NCBI GenBank assembly: GCA_948144175.1
Contig: CANXME010002551.1
Span: forward strand, 124,001 to 188,000
Reading direction: 5' to 3'
Length of the DNA stretch: 64,000 nt
DNA from: Closterium sp. NIES-65
Lineage: Eukaryota > Streptophyta > Zygnematophyceae > Desmidiales > Closteriaceae
Positions 20,835-32,100 of the stretch are shown one piece after another (positions within the stretch are counted from its first letter, which is position 1; the number at the start of each line of letters is the position of its first letter). The notes under the pieces were generated by a model. That model was given only the letters and a program-made list of their open reading frames with translations. It was not told the DNA's origin and did not search any database. The position numbers and the translations under genes were made by a program.

Positions 20835-21734
20835 TCACATGGGGATTTGTGGCCGTTGGATGTTGAGGGTTTGGCGGGCGAGGTCAACGAGGGCCCGGAA
20901 GGTGAAGGGCTCGGAGGCGGCTATCTCTGAGAGCACCTTGCGGTTGAGCTGCACGTTGGCCTGCTGCATGCCGTGCACCATCTCACTGTACCGCACCTGC
21001 TTGTATCGAGGATGGATTGGGGGTGGTGGGGGAGGGAGAGGAACAGGAAAGGCGGGGAGGAGGGGGGGCGGGGTGGGGATATGGGAGACGGGGGGTTGGT
21101 TGGACAGCAGGAGAGGGAGGGAGAAGTGTCGGAGGGAAAAGGAAGGGGAGGGTGTCGTGAGGGCTGGGGAACTGGGGAGATGAAGGTAGCTGCGGGAAAA
21201 CAGGTCATGTAAAGGGGGAAGGGAATGTAGTACGATAGGTGCGTGTTTGACCCATGCGTGCGGTGCTGTGCGGTGCTGGATGGAGGAGTGTGTAGGATCA
21301 CTTGAGGCAACGTTGTGAATACAATGAGGGGGTGGGCTTCGTAGCATGGAAAAAAGCGCTTGAGCTATCATCTCGGGTCCATCTGTCGTTCGCATACCCG
21401 GTACTGCCGCACGCGCCCGCGTTAACTCACGATGTGCGCTGCATCTCCCCACCCATCCCCCGCCCTCTCACTCATTCTCACCCTGTATCGCCGCCTGACT
21501 CAACAGCAGCTCACCCCGTACTGTCACACTCCCCGTACTGTCACGCACCCCGTATTGCCGCGCGCCCGCGTTGACGCGTTCGATGGCCAGCCCGCGCATG
21601 TCGCGCTTCTTCGTGCGCCGGTCGCGGTACGCGTACGTCAGCGCCTTCTCCACGCGCGGCTTCGCGGCGCGGATGCAGTTCTTCGCGCGCCCGCGGAACC
21701 CCTTCGCCAGCTCCAGAATCGTCGCCTTGTTCAT
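20835..21734 (-). CDS. Mitochondrial-type large-subunit ribosomal protein bL20, two exons
   Basis: Exon 1 is 21734-21549 and exon 2 is 20996-20835, giving 115 residues after removal of a 552-bp intron. The intron has a GTGCGT donor and a GCAG acceptor and sits in phase 0 after QYG. The protein starts [20 protein letters not shown] and continues through [37 protein letters not shown] and [10 protein letters not shown], all bL20 landmarks that bind 23S-type rRNA during large-subunit assembly. The length and the MNK start resemble the nuclear-encoded plant mitochondrial form (about 125 residues). The frame is open upstream of this ATG, but the family start is MNK. No separate targeting peptide is evident; import by internal basic signals is inferred. 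Confidence 0.93.
20997..21548 (-). other. Intron of the bL20 gene
   Basis: 552-bp phase-0 intron separating the QYG and VRYSEM codons. It is pyrimidine-rich on the transcribed strand. Its boundaries were set by continuity with the bL20 family. Confidence 0.85.
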
Positions 21735-23131
21735 GGTAACGTTTGTTACTGTATCGAGCGAGATGATGAAAAGGGGAGTGTGATGATACTGAGAGTGGAG
21801 CACCGAGGTGCTGGGTGGAGCGGGAGTGAGAGGAATTGCGGGGAGCGGCAACAAGCCAGGGAGTCCCTAGGGTGTGTGCGACGACGATCGAACGGCGTGG
21901 GGGTGGAGATCGGAATCCAGGCTGTGGAGGCGCGGAAAGAGAATTAGAGCGAGATGACGGCCGCGCTTTGGTGTGGGCGCTAGTGCGTTACGGCTGGGAC
22001 AATTAAATCTAGGTCATAAGTGGTGTGTGCCTTGTGATTTCGTGTTGCAGAGATGCACGTTGTTACGATAACAGTTAACTTACAGAATATTCGTGTACCT
22101 TAGATTGCTGGACGGACCAGAAACTTCAATCGCATATCTCTGTATCGCAGAACACGTTTTGCTGAGCAGGTGGTCGCGTCGCGTGTTGGCTTGGGGGGGT
22201 GAATCGAATCTGTGCTGACATGAATCGACCATAGGCCAGCACGTGCATTTGCTGCGGCCAGAGTTGGCCTGTTGCTCGCCACACTTCCACGTCGACTCGG
22301 CTCGGCTGATGATGAACCAGCGAAGCGAGCCCTCTTTCAACCTGACCGCGTAGGCCAGGCCAGAACAAGCAAAACCCGAACCACATTATCCTAGCTTCGG
22401 TGACCTCGAAGCAGCCAGTAATGACGGAAGCCAATCGTTATACGCCACACGAATCACCCGCTTTCCCGCCTGAACCGAGCCAGACACATTTCCCCAAACC
22501 TGTCGACCAGAGCGCTGTTCGCTCCCTCGAAACACTTCCATCACCCCATGTTGCAGGGAACCAGAATCTTCCGTCAATCTTGTCCGTCCATATTTTGTGA
22601 AAACAAGAGATTGACGACACAGATGTATCATACTTCAGCCTCCCCCTGCCGCATTTTTTCTACTGTTTTCCCACTCGACGTTTTTCCAGCACTGCTCCTA
22701 CGCATGTTCTGTTCCGTCTTCGTCCCCTCGTTTCCGTCGCGTGCCGCATCGCCACTCCTTCGTTCTGCTTAGTAGCCTGCGTCCCTGCGAGAATCCCGTT
22801 CCTTCATCTGCTAGAAGATATCTCAGTCCCGTCTGTATGGACTCGCCTCTTGAACCCGTATGTCGTGGCAATATCAATACATGGCGATTAATAACCCCGA
22901 GTCATGGCGACTGATCGCAGGTTGGGACATTACCTAAATTTCGCGTGCAGCGCACGGCATAGGGCACATAGTGCGCGTAGGATCATCGCAGCTCAGCGAA
23001 TCTTACCCCTTGAACTTTCTACACGATAGTGTTCCCACAAACACCAGAACCGTTGCGAACCGCATGAATCATGCGTACGCCCTGCTAGTACACCACATCC
23101 CCGTTACAGGAGGACCACTCTTGATACCATC
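21735..23131. other. Divergent intergenic region between bL20 and the large unknown gene
   Basis: About 1.4 kb between two divergently transcribed genes, so both promoters should lie here. I see no convincing TATA box, no RNA gene and no further coding region. Short ORFs on both strands lack protein character. Confidence 0.5.
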
Positions 23132-26100
23132 ATGGGGCAGGCGAATTCCACGTTCGAAAGGCCACACTCGCCCCCCACCTCGCCCGTCGGCCGCTACAAC
23201 TTCCCTCCGCCGCTCTTTCCGCCCTCCCCTTCCGCCGCGATCCCCTCCCCGCGCCTGACCACTCCGCGCGCGTGGCATCTGGACGTCGTGCGCGCGGTCT
23301 TCTCCGACAGCGACTGCGTGCACGACGCCGTGTCGGGCCTCTTAACTCAGTACGTCGAGAAAATAGTAGGCGCCACGGATGCCAACTACCGCGATCCGGA
23401 CTCCATAGAAGCCATCTTCCTTGGCGCTCCCGCTACCGCTGGCGGCGGAAGCGGCGAAGGCGGCCGCGATGGCGGCGGAGGAGGCGGCGGCGGCGCCCAC
23501 CAGGCGCATTCCGCGACCGCGGCGGATGCGCCAGAACTCCCCGGACGGCGTTCGTCCCCCTCCTCCCCCACTAATGGGGAACTTTCCGCCAAATCTGCAG
23601 TAGCTGCAGCTGGGGGGGAAGGGGTTCCTACAGCCGCCGCAGCCGCTGCAAGTGCGTCACGCGCAGTTGCGAGTGAATTCGTCGCGTCGCAGCAGCAGCA
23701 GCCGGCGCTGCATCCGCTGAAGCGGCTGTCCAGCCGGCGGCTCGTGGCGGCGCCCGTGGCGCGCGCGCGGGAGGCGGCGACGCGCGAGGCGCTGGAGCAG
23801 CTGGAAGGCGCGATGCGGCAGCTGGCGCGCGCGGAGTACGACTGGCTGGTGAGCAAGATCGCGGAAGCTTCTGCGATGGCGGCGGGGAATAAGGAGGTGA
23901 GCAGCGCAATTAACGGCGCGGGGGGCGGAGGGGGAGGCGCTGGGGGAGTGGGCGGAAGAAGCGGGCGGAGCATTGCGGGGATCGGGAGTATTAGTCAACG
24001 TTTTACCCGAAGCACCAGCACTAGGTCCGGGTTTGGCCCGGCGAGCTCCCGAATCGGGGACGCAGGTTCGGTCCCCCCGCCTCACCCGTTCCCCCGAAGC
24101 TCGTCGCAGAAAGCCCCGAAACTTGGGCACAGTCGCTCGCTGTCGCTGGGGCAGGCGCTGTCGCACAGGCACGTGGGAAGCAGCCAATCAGAGGCGCGCG
24201 CTAAGCCTGGCGAAAGTCGCACAGCTTCGCAGGGGCATCTGGGGCTGGAGGCTGCGAAAGTGGAAGAAGTGTTCGTGGTGGGGCTGGCGATGTGGGTCGA
24301 ATTCTGGAAGCAATGGGCCAAACCTGCCAGCCACGGCGCCGAAGCTGCAGCCTCGGCGCTAGGCTCGGGATTAGGCTCGGCGGGGCAGGGGGGGAAGCTG
24401 GGGAGGGGGGCCGGGCAGTGGGGGCGGAAGGGCGCGGAAGGGGGGCTGCGGAGTCTGAAGAAGCGGAGGGAGAGGATGAGGCGGAAAGAAGGGGGGAAAG
24501 GGGGAGGTGCGGGGAAGGATGGGGGAGTTTTGGGCAAAGAGGGGAAGGAGAGGGTTCTAGGGGGTAATTCCGTGCTGGAAGTGCAGTTGGATGGGTTAAG
24601 TTGCAAGAAACCCTTGGAAGAAGGGACGTTTTTCTCAGTTGACCTGGGGGATGAGGAGGGGGATAAAGGGGGAAGAGGGGAGGCGGAGGGGGGGATGGAG
24701 AGTATCGATTTGACTAGTGGGAGGGGGGGAGGGGAGGGGGAGAAGGGGCAGACGGGGAGGAAGGGGAGGAAGGGGGGAACACGGGCAGGATTCTGGAAGC
24801 TTCGTGGAGGGTTCTGGCGCTGATTATCAGGAAGGTGGGGGGAGGAATGGGGAGGTGAGGGAGAGGGAAGGGAAGAGGGAGGGACGGCACAAGAGGCTTT
24901 GGCAGAAGAAACGACGACACAAGGCAGGACATGGAGTGGCGGGAGTTGGTTCAGATGCACGGTTGTCTGTTAGTGAGTGTTCCGGCCCAGAACTAGACAC
25001 TGTAGCTGCCACTGCCAACCACTGGAATGAGTCCCTCTATGACGAGGATTTCTCTAGTGACACTGTAAGGTTTGATTTTGAAAAGCTTCCTAACAGAGCA
25101 CTCTGTAACGAGGACAGCTGGAGCTCGGGCAGCAATGGGTCGAGCGATGAAAGCACGTACTATAATCTCAACGAGTACGGCGCTTATAACGAGTGCAGTG
25201 CTTTTAACGTGTTCGGATCTTGTAACGAGTACAGCGGCAGCTACAGCGCGAGCGGCAGCAGCGGCACGCCGTTCTCGGCGTGTGCCCCCCACGGGGGGGC
25301 GTGTGGCGTGCACGTGGCAGAGGTAGAGGGCGACCTGCGGGCGGAGGCCGGGCGGCAACTGCAGGAGCAGCTTTTGGCGGATCTGCTGGATGGGCGGCAG
25401 GGCGCTCTGGGCGGCAAGCAGGGCGCATGGGGGGAGGTGTTATCTGGGGGCGGTGGTGCTGGTAGGGGCGGTGTTGGTGGGAGTGGTGGTGGGGGTGCGT
25501 TTGGGTTCCGAAGCAGCAGCGTCGGCAGCAGCACCGGAGGGAGCTTCAGCAGGAGCAGCAGCTTCGGTGGAGGCGCGGGCAACAGCTTCGGGAACAGCCT
25601 CGGGGTTGGGTTTGGGAATAGCCTCAGCAGCGGGTTTGGTGGCTACAGTAGCATGGGGGAGGTGGGGATAGGCAGCGGGCTCGGCTGTAGCAGCTACAAC
25701 CCTTCAGTTGACATCCTGAAACGGCTCAGAAGTAGCTCCTTCTCCTACTCCCACTCCCACCCCCTCTCCCACCCTCACTCCTTCCCTCACTCCTCCTCTC
25801 ACTCCGCCCACCACTCGGCCAGCAGCAGTCCTGCAGGTACCCCCACTCCCTCCCCTCCTCCCCCGCCCCCTCCGCTGCAACACACTGATGTGGTGCGGGT
25901 GCTGGGGTTGGCAGCAGCAGCGTCTAATTGTCTGCCTGTGAGTGCTGCTGTGTGTGTGCTGAGGTTGTTGGATCGGCTTTGCAGGGAGGAGCGGGAGGCG
26001 GGGGAGTGGGTGAGACGAGGGAGGGGGAGGGGGAGACGGAGAGGAGGGGGAGCAGCAGCGGCGGCAGCGGCTGCGAGGGCGGCAGCGGCAGCAGCAGCAG

Positions 26101-29100
26101 GAGGGACAAGAGGAGGAGGAGGGGGGTGGGATGGTGGAGTGGGTAGTGTGGGAGGGAGAGGAGGGTTGTTGGGGGACGAGGAGGAGGATGAAGAGGAGGA
26201 GGAGGAAGGGAGAGAGGGAGTGAGAATCAGTGACAACGGTGCTGATGCTGTTGCTGATGATGATGACGATGGTGCGGATTCCGAAGCTGCGGCGGAGGCT
26301 CGGGAAGCTGTAGAACGAGAGATGGAGGCTCGGGAGTGCCGCATGTTCGTGCTGCAGTGCCTGCTAGACTTAGTAGACGCCTTGGCTCTTAAATGCCGGT
26401 TAAGACTACAACCCCCCACTGCCAGCGCGTATCTAGAAGGAATGGGGGGGGTCAACGGGGTGGTTGCTGGGATGGAAGGTTATGGACTGGAGGGGTACGG
26501 GATGGGGGGGTATGGGGGAGTGGCGACGCCTACAGGGAGTGTGACAGTGATAAAGGGGTTCCGGGAAGACGAGGAGAGTGCAGCAGGGAGTGTGTCAGGT
26601 GGCAAGGGCACGAGAAGCAGCACAGCAGGTGGCGGCAGCAGCAGTACCTCACCACTGCTCAACGGAGTCAACCCGGCTCTCTTCCAGCGCCAGCCTTCCT
26701 GGGCGTCCGGCAAGCCTGCTGCTGCCACTGCCACTGCTGCTGGTGGCCGTTCCTCGCTGTACCGTCAGCCGTCCTGGGGTGGCGGTGGGGGAGACAGTGC
26801 GTTGTTTCAGCGCCAGCCGTCGTGGCAGGGGGGTGCGTCGCCTTTCCAGCGGCAGCCGTCCATTGGCTTCCGCAACAAGATCGGTGCCTTGTTCCTGGGG
26901 GACGAGCGGGGGGCAGGAGGGGACGGTGCGGAGGAGGAGGGCGGCATGGGGGATCTGTCGAGGCTGTGGAGGAGGCATGGGACGATAGGCTCGGGTGTGG
27001 GTCGGGCAGGAAGCATGTCCATCTCTAATGCTCCTGCTCCCATGCGCCGCGCCACTGCTGGAGCCGCCACTGGTGCTGGTGGTGCTGGTGGTGCTGGTGG
27101 TGCTGGAGGGGAGTTAGCATCCTCTGCATCTGTCTCTGCTGCAGGGTTCTTTGGTCCCACGCGACTCACAGAGCTGGCAGAGCTGGCACTCGTTCGATCC
27201 ATTCTCCACGCCCCTCCCAGCACCACGGCTGGCAGGACCAGCCTAGCTCCCACCCCTCCCAACACCTCTCCCCATGGTCCTTCCAACGCCCCTACCAACG
27301 CCCCCACCACCAACCAGTCCACTTCCTACTCGCACCGTCTTCGCCAGCTGGACTCGCTTCTCACCACGCACGCGCTCGGCCCCGGGATTCTCGCCCTCGT
27401 TTTGGCCGGGGAAGTTGCGGAACTACCCCATTTGACCCAGGAGGACCTGTGGCTTTTAGCCGATAGAGCAGACGAGATGGGGTGTATGGAGGCGGCTATA
27501 AGAATCTCTCTTAGGGCCGCCGCTGTCGCTTATGATGATTTGGATACTGTAGCGGATACGGTCCGGGCGGCGATGGTGCCTAATGGGACGGAGCCCGTGC
27601 CGCAGCGGATCCACCGGCTGCTCGGGGCGGCGCATTTCGGACTGACGCACGCGCCGTCGGGCGGCGTGCGGTGGCAGTATGCGATGGCGTTCGGGGCGGC
27701 GTTTTTGGAGCCTCTGCGGGCGGCTGCTGCTGCCAGTGCTGCTGCTGAGGCGAGGAGCAGAGCGCTGGGGTGTGGCAGGGAGTGGGGTGGCATAGGCGGG
27801 GGAAGAGGAGGGACAGGAATGGGAGTGGGAGGGGGCTTGGGGTCTGGAGGAGCAGCAGGAGGAGGAGGAGCAGCAGGAGGAGGAGGAGCAGCAGGAGGAG
27901 GAGTACTAAGAGCAGGAGGAGAGGCAGCAGCAGGGGGGACAGCAACAGCGGTAGGAGCAGGGGGAGCAGCGAGGAGGGGAGTGAGCTACCCGTGGGCATA
28001 CGAGCTGGCCAACGGGTTTCTGCAGCTGAGTCGCGTGTTCGGGGCACCACCGTCTCGCGAGGAGCAGGAGCGCGCGGGCGAGATGAGCGCCCTATGCGCG
28101 CGGTTCGTGCTCAGACTGGCCATTGAGCCGCTGCTGGTGGTGGAAGAAGAGGGGGAGGAGGAGGGGGATGGGGAGGAGAAAAAGGAGGAGAAAGGGGAGG
28201 AGGGGGTGGAGAGGGGAGGGACCGAGGGGGAAGGGGGAGAGGGGAAAGGGGCCGAGGGGGAACGAATGGAGGTGGAAGGGGAAGGGGAGGGGGAGGGGGA
28301 TGGGGAAGGGGAAAGGGACGGGGATGGGGAGGGGAAGGAGGAGAAAGGGGCGGACGGTGTGGAAGGGAAGGGGGCGGAGGGGGAATGGGCAGAGGGGAAA
28401 GGGGCGGAGGGGAAAGGGGAGGAGGGGAAAGCGAACGGAACAGAAGGGAAGGGGGACGAAGAGAAAGGGGAGGAGGGGAGGAAGGGGGAGGTTGAGCGGG
28501 ACAGCGAGAGGGCGACAGGTAGAGAGGAAGAGGGGAATGAAAGCGACGGTGACGGCGAGAACGTGATCATCTATGCCGGGCAGTACTATGGGAGCAGTGC
28601 AGTGCAGCGCGATGGGAAGAGCGTGCGGCCGTTCCGCAGCAAGAGTGTGCAATCGGGTGATGGCAACAAGAGTGTGCGGCAGTGCGATGGCAGCCGGGCA
28701 GGAGAGACAGGGGAGACGTTTGAGCTTGAGCCGACTCATAGGTCGTTCCGCAGCAAGAGTATGAGATTGGGCGATGGGGGCAGCAGGGCAGAAGAGACGG
28801 GCGAGGGGCGGGCGATTGCGAGCTTCTTCACAACTAAGGAAAGCGCTCTCAAGGCGGTGCTGGAGCGAGGGGGTGAGGATGAAGGCGGTGTGGAGGAGGA
28901 GGGTGTGAAGGAGGTTCGGGAAGGACAGGGGGCTGTGGATGCAAGGGCTGTGGGTGCAGGGGCTGTGGATGCAAGGGCTGTGGGTGCAGGGGCTGTGGGT
29001 GCAGGGGCTGTGGGTGCAGGGGCTGTGGGTGCAGGGGCTGTGGGTGCAGGGGCTGTGGGTGCAGGGGCTGTGGGTGCAGGGGCTGTGGGTGCAGGGGCTG

Positions 29101-32100
29101 AAGGAAGAGGGGGATGTGAAGAGGGGGTGAAGGAAGGAGGTGCAGATGTGGCTTTGCATGGGCAGCGAGCGGTGAGTGCGCCGCGGGCTCTGAATGCGGT
29201 GAGTGCGCCGGGGGCTCTGCATGTGGTTTTGGAAGGAGAGGAGGCGGGCAGTAGGGTTGACAAGAAGAGTGAGGAGGGGAGTGAGGGGGAGAGGATTTAT
29301 GGAGAGGTGTGCGAGGAGGGGAGTGAGGAGGAGGGGGAGGAAAAGCAAGATGAGGAGGAGGAAGAGGAGGAGGAGGAGCAAGGCGAGGCGAGCTTCTCAT
29401 TCGCTAAAACCTCCACCATACATTCACGCGAATCCTCCTCTCCCCAACAACTACTGCCGTCCCTCCCGCCCTTCACCATTTTCCCAAAATCCTCCTCGTC
29501 CTCCTCTTCAGCCTCTACCACTCGCACCTCCACCTCTCTCGCCTCTTCCACCGCTACTGCCACCACGTCCACCTCATCCCGCCCTCCACCTTTCTCCCTG
29601 CACACCCAAAACGGCCGCATCACTCCCCGACCCTCCCCGCTAGGCTCGGCAGTGGCAGAAGGCCCGGACGGCAAACCGGCCGAGGCTGATCAGGAGGCTC
29701 GGCAGCGGCAGGTTCGGGAGGCGGCGCTGGTTCGGTGGGCGGCGGAAGTGAGCTTCCCAGGCGTGGAGGTGGGGTGGGCGCAGTGGAAGGCGGTGGGAGG
29801 GCTGCTGGAGAGGGAAAGCGCACTGGCACATAAGGCTCTGCCTGTCATGTGGGGGAAGGCAGTCAAAGGGACGTTCAAGGTAAGGCTTGTTCTGAAACAA
29901 CTTGGAATCTTCAAGGTGAGATCTGTTTTGAGACACGACTGGCTGTGTGAGTGGTTGTGCTTGGCTTCTGGAGAAGCAGAGCGCGTTGGCTCACAAGGCT
30001 CTGCCTGTCATGTGGGGGAAAGCGGTCAAAGGGACGTTCAAGGTGAGACTTTCCTTTTTAAAGAGGATTGGCCTATGGGAAGTGGGTGGATTGGCCTATG
30101 GGAAGTGGGTGGATTGGCCTATGGGAAGTGGGTGGATTGGCCTATGGGAAGTGGGTGGATTGGCCTATGGGAAGTGGGTGGATTGGCCTATGGGAAGTGG
30201 GTGGATTGGCCTATGGGAAGTGGGTGGATTGGCCTATGGGAAGTGGGTGGATTGGCCTATGGGAAGTGGGTGGATTGGCCTATGGGAAGTGGGTGGATTG
30301 GCCTATGGGAAGTGGGTGGATTGGCCTATGGGAAGTGGGTGGATTGGCCTATGGGAAGTGGGTGGATTGGCCTATGGGAAGTGGGTGGATTGGCCTATGG
30401 GAAGTGGGTGGATTGGCCTATGGGAAGTGGGTGGATTGGCCTATGGGAAGTGGGTGGATTGGCCTATGGGAAGTGGGTGGATTGGCCTATGGGAAGTGGG
30501 TGGATTGGCCTATGGGAAGTGGGTGGATTGGCCTATGGGAAGTGGGTGGATTGGCCTATGGGAAGTGGGTGGATTGGCCTATGGGAAGTGGGTGGATTGG
30601 CCTATGGGAAGTGGGTGGATTGGCCTATGGGAAGTGGGTGGATTGGCCTATGGGAAGTGGGTGGATTGGCCTATGGGAAGTGGGTGGATTGGCCTATGGG
30701 AAGTGGGTGGATTGGCCTATGGGAAGTGGGTGGATTGGCCTATGGGAAGTGGGTGGATTGGCCTATGGGAAGTGGGTGGATTGGCCTATGGGAAGTGGGT
30801 GGATTGGCCTATGGGAAGTGGGTGGATTGGCCTATGGGAAGTGGGTGGATTGGCCTATGGGAAGTGGGTGGATTGGCCTATGGGAAGTGGGTGGATTGGC
30901 CTATGGGAAGTGGGTGGATTGGCCTATGGGAAGTGGGTGGATTGGCCTATGGGAAGTGGGTGGATTGGCCTATGGGAAGTGGGTGGATTGGCCTATGGGA
31001 AGTGGGTGGATTGGCCTATGGGAAGTGGGTGGATTGGCCTATGGGAAGTGGGTGGATTGGCCTATGGGAAGGTGGGTGGATTGGCCTATGGGAAGTGGGT
31101 GGATTGGCCTATGGGAAGTGGGTGGATTGGCCTATGGGAAGTGGGTGGATTGGCCTATGGGAAGTGGGTGGATTGGCCTATGGGAAGTGGGTGGATTGGC
31201 CTATGGGAAGTGGGTGGATTGGCCTATGGGAAGTGGGTGGATTGGCCTATGGGAAGTGGGTGGATTGGCCTATGGGAAGTGGGTGGATTGGCCTATGGGA
31301 AGTGGGTGGATTGGCCTATGGGAAGTGGGTGGATTGGCCTATGGGAAGTGGGTGGATTGGCCTATGGGAAGTGGGTGGATTGGCCTATGGGAAGTGGGTG
31401 GATTGGCCTATGGGAAGTGGGTGGATTGGCCTATGGGAAGTGGGTGGATTGGCCTATGGGAAGTGGGTGGATTGGCCTATGGGAAGTGGGTGGATTGGCC
31501 TATGGGAAGTGGGTGGATTGGCCTATGGGAAGTGGGTGGATTGGCCTATGGGAAGTGGGTGGCTCACACTCACACCCACGAAACTCCCACCGCGCCCAGC
31601 CCCCTCCTTGTCCGACTCCTTCCCTCCCACCCTGCAGGCTGTGACCCCAGACGGGACCATCCAGAGCAGCAGATTTGTGAAGTGCTCTCTGTGGTGCTCT
31701 CTGTGGTGCTCTCTGTGGTGCTCTCTGTGGTGCTCTCTGTGGTGCTCTCTGTGGTGCTCTCTGTGGTGCTCTCTGTGGTGCTCTCTGTGGTGCTCTCTGT
31801 GGTGCTCTCTGTGGTGCTCTCTGTGGTGCTCTCTGTGGTGCTCTCTGTGGTGCTCTCTGGGGGCACCACATTTGTAATGCTCACCTTTCCCAGGACCCCT
31901 CGCAATCCCGTGTCTCCCTCTGTGTTCCCTCCCTCCTCCCACCCTCCAGGCATTGACAGGGAACCATTCCAGAGCAGCAGGTGCTAGAGGTGCTCGACTG
32001 GGGGCTGGAGACACGCTGGCTCTTGAGAACTCGCTGGCTCTTGAGAACTCGCTGGCTCTTGAGAACTCGCTGGCTCTTGAGAACTCGCTGGCTCTTGAGA

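Noticed and set aside
22080..22640. Overlapping minus-strand ORFs of 60-102 codons upstream of the large unknown gene
   Set aside because: Several frames are open at once, without start context or protein-like composition; treated as chance ORFs.
29947..31987. Frames reading through the 23-bp array as repeat proteins
   Set aside because: The array lies between a splice donor and copied acceptors and is open in all frames by composition. The protein-like flanks join when it is removed. Retained-intron translation is mentioned only as a possibility.
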